A DNA stretch of 64,000 nucleotides from Roseobacter fucihabitans (GTDB taxonomy: Bacteria; Pseudomonadota; Alphaproteobacteria; Rhodobacterales; Rhodobacteraceae), in contig NZ_CP143423.1 of NCBI RefSeq assembly GCF_014337925.2, forward strand, positions 1,208,501-1,272,500, in the 5' to 3' direction. The notes under the pieces are model-generated. The model was not told the origin of the DNA, ran no database searches, and worked only from the letters and a program-made list of their open reading frames with translations. Shown piece by piece: positions 56,567-64,000 of this stretch (position 1 is the first letter of the stretch; each line of letters begins with the position of its first letter). A program made the position numbers and the translations under genes.

Positions 56567-58306
56567 TTAGCTGGGTGCCGCGTCTTCCAGGCGCAATTGC
56601 ACGCTTTGACGTCCGCGCCAGGTGTTGATGTCAAGCCGCCCCGCAAGGTGAAAGCGCCGCCCGGCATGGCCCTCAAGGGTCACGCCCAAGGGGGTGTCAA
56701 ACGCCCCGAAACAGATCGCGTCCAGTTTCGCACCGACCCCGTCACCAAAGCCGAGTTTGAGGTGGCTTTCCCCAACCCGCTTGGCAAATGTGATCGCCAT
56801 ATCGGCAAAGACAAAGCGCGGGGCAGGGGCACTGGCCCCGAAGGGACCGACCTTTTCAATCATCTCGCTCAACTCAAGCGTGGCGCTCGCGGGCATCAGT
56901 AACCCGTCAACCTTCAGATCGGCGGCCCCTGCCAGATGCGCGCCCTGTTTTTCCAGCAATTCATTCAGACGCGCCATGGCGGCTTCCAGCTTGTCCCCGG
57001 TCACGGTCAGACCGGCGGCCATCTTGTGACCTCCGCCCTTGAGCAGGAGGCCTTCCGCTGCCAGACGCTGGATCGGTTGGCCCAGATCAATGCCGGAAAT
57101 CGACCGCCCCGAGCCCTTACCGATGCCATCCTCAAAGCCGATCACGATGCTGGGCCGCCCGGAGGCCTCCTTGAGGCGCGAGGCGACGATGCCCACGACA
57201 CCGGGATGCCAGCCCGGACCGGCGGCCCAGACCAGTGCGCCCTCCATGCCGCGGGTTTCGGCCTGTTCCAGGGCCGCGGCGCGCACGGAGGCCTCGATCT
57301 CGCGCCGTTCAGTGTTGAGCCTGTCCAGACGTTCGGCGAGGGCTGCGGCTTCATGCACGTCCTGCGTGGCCAGCAGGCGCGCGCCCAGATCCGCCGCCCC
57401 GATGCGCCCGCCCGCATTGACGCGCGGACCCAGCAGAAACCCAAGGTGATAAGAGGTGGGAGCAGTATCCATGCGCGCGATATCGGCCAGTGCCGCGAGG
57501 CCAGGGCGCGCGCGTTCCGCCATGATCCGCAAGCCCTGGCGCACAAAGGCGCGGTTCACGCCAATGAGCGGGGCGACATCCGCCACCGTGGCCAGGGCCA
57601 CCAGATCGAGCATGCCCATGAGGTCGGGGCCTTTTTGCGCGTCGCGGCGCAGCTGGCGGCCCAGTTCGACCAGCAATAAAAACACCACGCCCGCAGCACA
57701 AAGATGCGCCAGATCACCGGTTTCATCCTGCCGGTTCGGGTTCACCACGGCGAGCGCCCCTGGAAGGGTTTCCGCGCCAAGGTGGTGGTCCAGCACCAGC
57801 ACATCCGTATCCACCGCCGCCGCAATCGGACCATGCGACAGCGTCCCGCAATCCACGCAGATGATCAGATCATGGGTGCGCGCCAATTGCGCCATGGCGT
57901 CTTCATTGGGGCCATAGCCTTCATCAATCCGATCGGGAATATAGAGCGTTGCGTCATGCCCCATCGCGCGCAGCCAGACCAGCAAAAGCGCGGCAGAGGC
58001 GCCGCCATCCACGTCGTAATCGGCAAAAACCGCGATCCGCTCGCGCGCGCGCAGCCCCGCCAATACGCGCGCGGCGGCTTTTTCCATATCCCGCAGCGCA
58101 TGCGGGTCGGGCAGCAGATCGCGAAGGGACGGCGCGAGGAAGGCCTCCGCCTCCTGCGGTGGGATGCCGCGCCGCGCCAGCGCCTGCGCCACCGGACCCG
58201 GCAGACCGGCGTGCTGTGCAATGGCCTCCGCGGCGCGCGTCACCTCGATGGGCGGACCCACCCAGCGCCGCCCCGTCAGGCTGTGATCAACGTCAAGGAA
58301 ACTCAC
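56567..58306 (-). CDS. recJ: Single-stranded-DNA-specific exonuclease RecJ
   Basis: The 579-residue DHH-family 5'-3' exonuclease acts in recombination and mismatch repair. Motifs are AVFADYDVDGGASAALLL, the DHH motif VLDHHLGAETLPGALAVVNP, and GPRVNAGGRIG, followed by the DHHA1 domain with KGGGHKMAAGLTV and a C-terminal OB-like domain. It starts with the ATG at 58306 and glpX ends 14 bases upstream of it. Confidence 0.95.
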   Translation of the reverse strand: MSFLDVDHSLTGRRWVGPPIEVTRAAEAIAQHAGLPGPVAQALARRGIPPQEAEAFLAPSLRDLLPDPHALRDMEKAAARVLAGLRARERIAVFADYDVDGGASAALLLVWLRAMGHDATLYIPDRIDEGYGPNEDAMAQLARTHDLIICVDCGTLSHGPIAAAVDTDVLVLDHHLGAETLPGALAVVNPNRQDETGDLAHLCAAGVVFLLLVELGRQLRRDAQKGPDLMGMLDLVALATVADVAPLIGVNRAFVRQGLRIMAERARPGLAALADIARMDTAPTSYHLGFLLGPRVNAGGRIGAADLGARLLATQDVHEAAALAERLDRLNTERREIEASVRAAALEQAETRGMEGALVWAAGPGWHPGVVGIVASRLKEASGRPSIVIGFEDGIGKGSGRSISGIDLGQPIQRLAAEGLLLKGGGHKMAAGLTVTGDKLEAAMARLNELLEKQGAHLAGAADLKVDGLLMPASATLELSEMIEKVGPFGASAPAPRFVFADMAITFAKRVGESHLKLGFGDGVGAKLDAICFGAFDTPLGVTLEGHAGRRFHLAGRLDINTWRGRQSVQLRLEDAAPS

Positions 58307-58320
58307 CCGCGCTGCCGCGC

Positions 58321-59289
58321 TTATTTCGGAGCCACCGGCGTGCGGTAGTTGATGCGGCGCACCGATCCGGTCTTGGAGCGCATGATCAGTGTTTCGGTGG
58401 TCATCCAGCCGGGTTCGCGTTTCACCGCAGGCAGGATGTTGCCATCCGTCACGCCTGTGGCGGCAAAAATCACGTCCTCGGTCACCATTTCATCGCGGTG
58501 ATAGATGCGGTCGAAATCGGTGATCCCGGCCTTGCGCGCACGGCCCCGCTCATCATCGTTGCGAAACAGCAGACGGCCATACATCTGCCCGCCCATGCAT
58601 TTGAGCGCCGCTGCTGCCAACACGCCCTCTGGCGCGCCACCCGACCCCATGTACATATCGATACCGGTACCCGGTTCGGCGCAATGCATCACGCCGGCCA
58701 CATCGCCATCCGTGATCAGACGGATCGAGGCCCCGGTGGCACGTACCTCGGCGATCATCGGTTCGTGACGGGGCCGCTCCAAAATGCAGACGGTGATGTC
58801 GGCCGCGCCACATCCCTTGGCCTTGGCCAAAGCCGCGACCCGCTCGCCGGGGGTCATGTCCAGCGTCACCACATCCTTTGCAAATCCGGGACCAATCGCC
58901 AGCTTGTCCATATAAACGTCAGGCGCATGCAGCATGGAGCCACGCGGCCCCATGGCAATGACGGTCAGCGCGTTGGGCATGTCCTTGGCCGTGAGCGTGG
59001 TGCCCTCCAGCGGGTCCAGCGCGATGTCCACGCCGGGGCCGTTGCCGGTGCCGACTTCTTCGCCGATATAAAGCATCGGAGCTTCGTCCCGCTCGCCTTC
59101 GCCGATGACCACGACGCCCGCGATGTCGAGCATGTTGAGCTGTTCGCGCATCGCGTTGACGGCGGCCTGATCGGCGGCTTTTTCATCACCATGCCCGACC
59201 AGACGGGCCGAGGCCAAGGCGGCTGCCTCTGAAACGCGGGCAAGACCCAGAGAGAGCATACGATCCTGAAATTCGGCGTTGGCTGGCAT
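58321..59289 (-). CDS. glpX: Class II fructose-1,6-bisphosphatase
   Basis: The 322-residue GlpX-type enzyme dephosphorylates fructose-1,6-bisphosphate in gluconeogenesis and related cycles. The metal-binding motifs are VVIGEGERDEAPML and DIALDPLEGTTLTAK, and the substrate region is YMGSGGAPEGVLAAAALKCM. The start is MPANAEFQDR; an upstream frame to 59355 adds a non-family N-terminus. It lies between hom and recJ, the usual order in Rhodobacterales. Confidence 0.95.
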   Translation of the reverse strand: MPANAEFQDRMLSLGLARVSEAAALASARLVGHGDEKAADQAAVNAMREQLNMLDIAGVVVIGEGERDEAPMLYIGEEVGTGNGPGVDIALDPLEGTTLTAKDMPNALTVIAMGPRGSMLHAPDVYMDKLAIGPGFAKDVVTLDMTPGERVAALAKAKGCGAADITVCILERPRHEPMIAEVRATGASIRLITDGDVAGVMHCAEPGTGIDMYMGSGGAPEGVLAAAALKCMGGQMYGRLLFRNDDERGRARKAGITDFDRIYHRDEMVTEDVIFAATGVTDGNILPAVKREPGWMTTETLIMRSKTGSVRRINYRTPVAPK

Positions 59290-59376
59290 GGAAACTGTCC
59301 TTTTTATATGAATATGAGTTGCGGCAGATGTACCCTTGCGATCCGGCCCGCACAACCGCGCCGTAGGATCATGGTT

Positions 59377-60663
59377 TCAGACCTGCTCAATGCGCAAAGC
59401 GACCGGCGTGCCTGATAACACCCCGGTGCTCTCCATCGCTGCGAGGGCCGCGTTAAGCGCATCCGGCGCGGTTTTATGGGTGACGATCAGGACAGGTGCC
59501 GCGGTGTCGTCATGGCCATATTGGCGCATCCGGTCGATGGATACGCCCGCTTCGCCCAGAACGGCGGCGATCTTGGCCAGCGCGCCGGGTTTATCCTCCA
59601 GCGACATGCGCAGGTAATAGGGGGCAGGGGCCTTGGCATGGGCGGGCGTAGAGGTTTTAAGCGCATCGGCCGCGATCCCAAAGACCGGACCGCGCAGGCC
59701 GCGCGCGATATCGCAGACATCACCCATGACCGCACTGGCGGTCGGCCCTTCGCCCGCACCAGGGCCGCGCAGCACGATCTGCCCCACGGCGTCGCCTTCG
59801 AGCACGACCATATTGGTGCCCCCGTCCAATTGCCCCAGCGGCGAGGTGTCAGGCACAAGACAGGGCTGCATGCGCTGCTCGAGCCCACGCCCGGTCATCT
59901 GAGCGATGCCCAAGAGCTTGATTTTATAGCCCATATCGGCGGCGGCGCGGATGTCGTCAATGCTGACCCGGTCGATGCCTTCCAGCGTGATGCCATCAAA
60001 ATCGACGCGGGTGCCAAAGGCCAGCGCCGAGAGAATGGCCAGCTTATGTGCTGCGTCAATGCCGCCCACATCCAGCTGCGGATCGGCTTCCAGATAGCCC
60101 AGCCCATCGGCCTCAGAAAAGACCTCCGCATAGCTGAGACCGGCGGTTTCCATCCGCGTCAGGATATAGTTGCACGAACCGTTCATCACACCCATCACGC
60201 GGGTGACGTCATTGCCCGCAAGCCCCTCGCGCAGGGATTTGATGACAGGGATGCCGCCCGCGACGGCGGCCTCGTAGTGCAGCGCCTTGCCTGCGGCCTC
60301 GGCGGTTTCGGCAAGCGACTGGCCGTGGATGGCGAGCAGCGCCTTATTGGCGGTCACCACGTCTTTTCCGGTGGCCAATGCCGCCTCGACCGCGTCTTTT
60401 GCGGGACCTTCATGGCCGCCGATCAACTCGACAAAAACATCCACGTCATCGCGCTTGGCCAGCACCACCGGATCGTCTTCCCAGGCATAGCGGTCCAGCG
60501 GCAGGCCGCGATCCTTGGATTTATCCCGCGCAGACACGGCTGAAATCACGATCCGGCGCCCCGTGCGCGCGGCAAGCAGGGCCTCGTGCTGGCGGATAAT
60601 GCGCAGCACGCCAATTCCGACCGTACCCAGACCTGCAATACCAAGACGAAGCGGCTCTGACAT
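59377..60663 (-). CDS. hom: Homoserine dehydrogenase
   Basis: The 428-residue enzyme reduces aspartate semialdehyde to homoserine for threonine and methionine. It has the NAD(P) motif GIAGLGTVGIGVLRII, the catalytic core NKALLA and GSCNYILTRM, DPQLDVGGIDAAHKLAILSA, and a C-terminal ACT domain (PYYLRMSLEDKPGALAKIAA) for feedback control, probably by threonine. Confidence 0.95.
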   Translation of the reverse strand: MSEPLRLGIAGLGTVGIGVLRIIRQHEALLAARTGRRIVISAVSARDKSKDRGLPLDRYAWEDDPVVLAKRDDVDVFVELIGGHEGPAKDAVEAALATGKDVVTANKALLAIHGQSLAETAEAAGKALHYEAAVAGGIPVIKSLREGLAGNDVTRVMGVMNGSCNYILTRMETAGLSYAEVFSEADGLGYLEADPQLDVGGIDAAHKLAILSALAFGTRVDFDGITLEGIDRVSIDDIRAAADMGYKIKLLGIAQMTGRGLEQRMQPCLVPDTSPLGQLDGGTNMVVLEGDAVGQIVLRGPGAGEGPTASAVMGDVCDIARGLRGPVFGIAADALKTSTPAHAKAPAPYYLRMSLEDKPGALAKIAAVLGEAGVSIDRMRQYGHDDTAAPVLIVTHKTAPDALNAALAAMESTGVLSGTPVALRIEQV

Positions 60664-60738
60664 GACGGGGAATCCTCTGCTAGGGGGTTGTTTTGCGCCG
60701 TGTAGCGGGTTCGGCGCGCGCGCGCAACGCGCTTGCGC

Positions 60739-61023
60739 TCACTGAGGGGTTTGAGCGAGCCGGGCGCGCTCGGATTCATCCAGAACCGGGGCGCGCAGGC
60801 GATCCGCGCGCGATTTTAATCCGCTGACACGGGCGTCCAGCTGGTCTTGAGTGTCAAGCGGTACCTCACCGGGGCCGTTCAACACATCCGCAATCGAATC
60901 CAGCGAAATGAGATCGGGATAGGCGGCATCGCGCGCGATCGGCCCGGTCGCATCGTCAATTTCGGGAAACTGGACGCAGCCGGCGAGCAAGGCACACAGC
61001 AGGACAAGAACAGGAAGGCGCAT
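60739..61023 (-). CDS. Small lipoprotein
   Basis: The 94-residue protein has a clear lipoprotein signal (MRLPVLVLLCALLAGC, Cys16). The mature part VQFPEIDDATGPIARDAAYP and ISLDSIADVLNGPGEVPLDT, ending RARLAQTPQ, is soluble and probably periplasmic. I recognise no family. It lies upstream of hom on the same strand. Confidence 0.75.
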   Translation of the reverse strand: MRLPVLVLLCALLAGCVQFPEIDDATGPIARDAAYPDLISLDSIADVLNGPGEVPLDTQDQLDARVSGLKSRADRLRAPVLDESERARLAQTPQ

Positions 61024-61192
61024 CAGACAGTCTCCAATTGCTCCCCGCGTTCTGCCCGATGGCGCGCGCTGGTGCAAGCAGGGTTTGTTTTCGAACCATG
61101 TTCATTCATTGCTAGGGCATGGGGTCATTGGTGGGGCACCGGGGGCGGTTGGCATCATGGCACCACGGGCGCGGATCGGCTTTCGCAACCCG

Positions 61193-62104
61193 CTAATGCG
61201 CGGGTTTGATGAAGGTTCCGTTGTTTAGATCGCGCATCGCCTGTTGCAGTTCCGCCTGCGTGTTCATCACAATCGGGCCGTGCCAGGCCACGGGCTCCTC
61301 AATCGGCGCGCCTGAAATCAGCAGGAACCGGATGCCATCCGGGCCCGCCTGCACCGTGACCTCATCACCGGTGCCAAAACGCACCAGCGTGCGGTCGCCG
61401 GACAGATCGCGGATGTTGATTTCTTCTCCGCCGATTTCCTTTTCCAGCAGAACGCCGCTTGGCGCGCTGGCATCCACAAAGGCACCGGACCCTTGGAAAA
61501 TATAGGCAAAGGCGCGCCGGTAGGTGTCTATCTTGAAACTCTTGCGCACCCTCGCAGGTACAAAAACATCCAGATATTGCGGATCGGCGGCGATCCCATC
61601 GACCGGGCCGACCTTGCCCCAGAACGCGCCGGTAATGACCTTGACCACCGTGCCGTCATCATCGGTGACCTGCGGAATATCGGCACCGGTGATATCCTGA
61701 TAGCGCGGCGCGGTCATCTTCTGGCTGGCGGGCAGGTTGCCCCAGAGCTGGAACCCGTGCAACTGGCCGCGCGCGTTCCCCTGCGGCATTTCCTGATGCA
61801 GGATGCCCGATCCGGCGGTCATCCATTGCACATCACCCGCGCCAAGCGTCCCCTGATTGCCCAGCGAATCGCTGTGATCGACGCTGCCCTCAAGCACATA
61901 GGTAATCGTCTCGATGCCGCGATGCGGATGCCAGGGAAAGCCCTTGAGGAAATCCTCCGGGCGGTCATTACGGAAATCGTCAAACAACAGGAACGGATCG
62001 AGTTCGGAGGGGTCCTGAAACCCGAACGCACGGTGCAGTTTTACACCGGCGCCTTCAAGGGTGGCTTGCGCTTTGCGGATTTCCAAGGTGGGTCGAAGCG
62101 ACAT
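61193..62104 (-). CDS. Pirin family protein
   Basis: The 303-residue double-cupin protein begins with the family core DPFLLFDDFRND and FPWHPHRGIETITYVLEG, whose two histidines and the later Glu bind metal. It then has QWMTAGSGILHQEMPQ and a second cupin domain. Pirins are metal-binding regulators or quercetinase-like dioxygenases; the role here is unknown. A palindromic site lies 100 bp upstream of the start. Confidence 0.92.
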   Translation of the reverse strand: MSLRPTLEIRKAQATLEGAGVKLHRAFGFQDPSELDPFLLFDDFRNDRPEDFLKGFPWHPHRGIETITYVLEGSVDHSDSLGNQGTLGAGDVQWMTAGSGILHQEMPQGNARGQLHGFQLWGNLPASQKMTAPRYQDITGADIPQVTDDDGTVVKVITGAFWGKVGPVDGIAADPQYLDVFVPARVRKSFKIDTYRRAFAYIFQGSGAFVDASAPSGVLLEKEIGGEEINIRDLSGDRTLVRFGTGDEVTVQAGPDGIRFLLISGAPIEEPVAWHGPIVMNTQAELQQAMRDLNNGTFIKPAH

Positions 62105-62205
62105 GGCACGTCTCCTGATGGCTTTGAGCAAGATGTAGGTATCACGCAGGGCACCACAATAGCTTTGGGGTGAACGGTTGCTGTGCGGGGATGCAGAGGT
62201 AAATA

Positions 62206-62220
62206 ATCACAAATTGTGAT
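62206..62220. promoter_or_regulatory. Perfect palindromic operator-like site
   Basis: The sequence atcacaaattgtgat has two 7-base arms around one central base. It lies in an AT-rich stretch between divergent genes, 101 bp upstream of the pirin start and 94 bp upstream of the small membrane protein. Spacing and symmetry are typical of a MarR- or Crp-type dimer site. The regulator is unknown. Confidence 0.55.
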
Positions 62221-62313
62221 GCGTTATATCATATACATTCGTTTTGAGAATTAATGAGATGCGGTTATGTGCAAGGCATCCGATGTTGGATCAACCATCG
62301 AAAGGAATCTCCC

Positions 62314-62532
62314 ATGGTCTTCGAAACAACTGTTCAGGAAAGAAACGTGATGCCTCTGGCGGGGCGGGGGGTGGCAACGCTGCTCTTGGGGCTGGCCCTT
62401 GGCGTCATGATCGGTGCGCTCTTGGCGCAGCGGGTGGATGACTTGCCAGCACCGGGCGTGATATTGCAGACGGGCGAGATCATCGGGGAAGACTGGCATG
62501 GCAATGTGCGGCGGTCTTTACCCGCGCAATAA
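62314..62532 (+). CDS. Small single-helix membrane protein
   Basis: The 72-residue protein begins MVFETTVQERNVMPLAGRGV and has one membrane helix (ATLLLGLALGVMIGALLA). A soluble tail, APGVILQTGEIIGEDWHGNV, ends RRSLPAQ. A clear aaggaatctccc site precedes the ATG. Its stop is adjacent to the converging iron-sulfur protein gene. Function is unknown. Confidence 0.7.
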   Translation: MVFETTVQERNVMPLAGRGVATLLLGLALGVMIGALLAQRVDDLPAPGVILQTGEIIGEDWHGNVRRSLPAQ

Positions 62533-63696
62533 TCAACGCCGCCCCCACCAGTGGCTTGGTCTTTTACGTCCGCCGCGCTTGGCATCAAGCCAGAGCGCGG
62601 CGCGGCGCAAGGGCGAAAGCGCCAGCTTCAACCAGACCCGGTGATACCATCTGCTAAAATCGCGGTTGAACGGGCAAACCCGCATGCAGATGGCACAATC
62701 CGAGGCCAGTTTCGCCCAGAAGCCGAAACATTTTTCCGCATCCGAGGTCCATTTGCGCACGCCTTTGAGTGCGGAGATATTCGCGCCGCCGACCTGCGGC
62801 GCGCCATAAGGCAAAGCCTTGACCGGGCAGGCATCCGCGCATTTCGTGCAGATGTCGCAAAACGCCCGCACGCCCAGCGGTTTGGGCGCGTCATGCGCAA
62901 GCGGCAGCGACGTGAATATCTTGGAAAACCGCAAGCGTGGCCCGAATTCGGGCGTGATCACCATCTGGTTGCGCGCGTATTCGCCCAGGCCCGCCTTGAG
63001 CGCATAGGGGATCACGAGGGCTGTGTCATTCATCGAAGCGATCGCCTCATAGCCCAGATTGCGGATGTAGGCGGCAAGCTGCATGACGCTCGCGGCCTCC
63101 TGACTATAGGCGCGCCCGGTGGCAGCGCCAGCGGTGGCAGCCGGATAGGTGTCGAGCAGATCCGCGTCCATCTCATGGCCCAGAACGATCACGGATGTGA
63201 TCCCCTCGGGCAGATCATTGGGTGCATCCGAAAGATCGCGCACATCCACACGGCTGGAATAGTGCCAGCGCGGGTCACAACCGGTGATCCCGCAGAGGTC
63301 GGCCTTGAAAAATCGCGCGACCTTCTTGATTTCATGCGACATATTCTCGGGGCTGTCGATCTCCAACTGTACGGGCGCAATCGGCGTGTCTGCACTGATC
63401 GGGGCCTGAAACCCCTCGCGTCGTCCCTGATCGGCAAAGCGGTCCGTCATGATGTCGGAAATCAGCCAGGAGGCGTTGCGCAGCGCAAAATCGCGCTGGC
63501 CAAACCCGTCACCGCGCCGTGGCGTCGCTTCCATCCGGTAGGAGGCAAAGAAGGCATCGCTCGCCTTGCTGCGCACGCTTTGATCCCAGAACGCGCGGGT
63601 GAAGATATCGTTGCGCTGCGCAAACCGCTCGAAATCCTGCGTGACGTCAATTCCGGCGGCGGCGTCCGCGCGGGGCGGGGGTGAAGTGTCGCTCAT
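62533..63696 (-). CDS. Reductive-dehalogenase-like iron-sulfur protein
   Basis: The 387-residue protein has two [4Fe-4S] motifs near the C terminus: Cys280, 283, 286, 290 (CDICTKCADACP), and Cys323 with Cys334, 337, 341 (CAICMRVCP). Upstream, ARFFKADLCGITGCDP, GYEAIASMNDTALVIPYALK, AGLGEYARNQMVITPEFGPR and SKIFTSLPL are characteristic of the corrinoid reductive dehalogenase (RdhA) fold, more than of epoxyqueuosine reductase. No Tat signal is present, so it is cytoplasmic. Substrate and activity cannot be told from sequence. The ATG at 63696 is chosen over a GTG two codons earlier. Confidence 0.8.
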   Translation of the reverse strand: MSDTSPPPRADAAAGIDVTQDFERFAQRNDIFTRAFWDQSVRSKASDAFFASYRMEATPRRGDGFGQRDFALRNASWLISDIMTDRFADQGRREGFQAPISADTPIAPVQLEIDSPENMSHEIKKVARFFKADLCGITGCDPRWHYSSRVDVRDLSDAPNDLPEGITSVIVLGHEMDADLLDTYPAATAGAATGRAYSQEAASVMQLAAYIRNLGYEAIASMNDTALVIPYALKAGLGEYARNQMVITPEFGPRLRFSKIFTSLPLAHDAPKPLGVRAFCDICTKCADACPVKALPYGAPQVGGANISALKGVRKWTSDAEKCFGFWAKLASDCAICMRVCPFNRDFSRWYHRVWLKLALSPLRRAALWLDAKRGGRKRPSHWWGRR

Positions 63697-63809
63697 GCGC
63701 ACAGCCTACGCGCGCAGGTCCTTGGGTCAATCTCAAAGGTCGCAAACAGACGCGACCCCGGCCCGAGCCGCGCCCAATTTGGGTTAAAGGCAAGAGAGCG
63801 GGAGCGGTC

Positions 63810-64000
63810 ATGAAAGTTGGGTTTATCGGCTTGGGTAATGTGGGGGGGAAGCTGGCAGGCTCGCTCATCCGCAATGGTATCGACGTGCAGGTACATGATT
63901 TGAATGCGGAATTTGTAGCCGGGATGGTCGCACATGGAGCCGTTGATGGGGAAAGCCCGGCGCAGATAATGCAGGCCTGTGACGCTGTGATCACCTGTCT
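63810..64000 (+). CDS. NAD(P)-dependent beta-hydroxyacid dehydrogenase, N-terminal part (runs off window)
   Basis: The ATG at 63810 opens a frame that continues to the window end. MKVGFIGLGNVGGKLAGSLI is a classic dinucleotide-binding loop with GxGxxG, and VHDLNAEFVAGMVAHGAVDG follows. This fits the 3-hydroxyisobutyrate/tartronate-semialdehyde dehydrogenase family. The catalytic lysine region lies outside the window, so the substrate is open. Confidence 0.8.
   Translation, partial: MKVGFIGLGNVGGKLAGSLIRNGIDVQVHDLNAEFVAGMVAHGAVDGESPAQIMQACDAVITC

Overview
The window reads as chromosomal DNA of a marine Rhodobacterales (Roseobacter-group) alphaproteobacterium. The grounds are high GC, a complete nuoA-N operon carrying the accessory genes usual in that order (helix-hairpin-helix tail on NuoE, DUF5337-like and DUF5333-like proteins, a MAPEG-like protein), the nuoN-birA-coaX-rnj order, a tatABC operon near surE-pcm-nlpD, and a VPLPA-CTERM protein. 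Genus and species cannot be fixed from the sequence alone.

Layout. (1) 1-3985 is a mobile-element graveyard. It holds an IS66 end (tnpA, tnpB and the N-terminal half of tnpC) whose tnpC runs in frame into the C-terminal half of a copper-resistance CopD-type protein, a truncated HNH endonuclease, a truncated ISXO2-type transposase, an IS3 orfA stub and a frameshifted second IS66 tnpC. (2) 4028-4534 is a fasciclin-domain lipoprotein, followed by a gene-free stretch with a 27-bp tandem repeat. (3) 5187-25602 is one co-directional NADH:quinone oxidoreductase (complex I) operon with all 14 nuo genes. Sixteen extra ORFs sit between them, and several of these look AT-rich and foreign although they overlap the flanking nuo starts and stops. 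birA, coaX and rnj (ribonuclease J) follow. (4) 29045-32385 carries a DEAD-box RNA helicase and prfC on the minus strand. (5) 32752-38325 has a divergent SDR, an AlkC/D-like HEAT protein, a sodium:solute symporter-type permease followed by a solitary ABC ATPase and two Lin0512 paralogues, and a glycine-zipper lipoprotein. (6) 38475-39542 has a WYL regulator and a small exported protein on the minus strand. (7) 39755-42155 is tatABC plus a DUF815 ATPase. (8) 42168-54632 is a long minus-strand run: NlpD-like LysM/M23 protein, pcm, surE, SDR, DUF1801-like, purF, histidine kinase, cvpA, radA, a coiled-coil membrane protein, mlaF-mlaE, alr. (9) 55278-64000 has a VPLPA-CTERM protein, tRNA-Glu, recJ, glpX, hom, a lipoprotein, pirin, a small membrane protein, a reductive-dehalogenase-like iron-sulfur protein and the start of a beta-hydroxyacid dehydrogenase.

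How the genes work together. The nuo block encodes the proton-pumping entry point of respiration. The Tat genes export folded redox proteins, the mla pair moves phospholipids, and most of the rest is housekeeping (purine, biotin, CoA, D-alanine and homoserine synthesis, gluconeogenesis, recombination, RNA decay and translation termination). The most unusual signals are the orphan genes threaded through the nuo operon, the duplicated helix-hairpin-helix domain, the in-frame transposase-CopD chimera, the SDR with substituted catalytic residues, and the stand-alone reductive-dehalogenase homologue.
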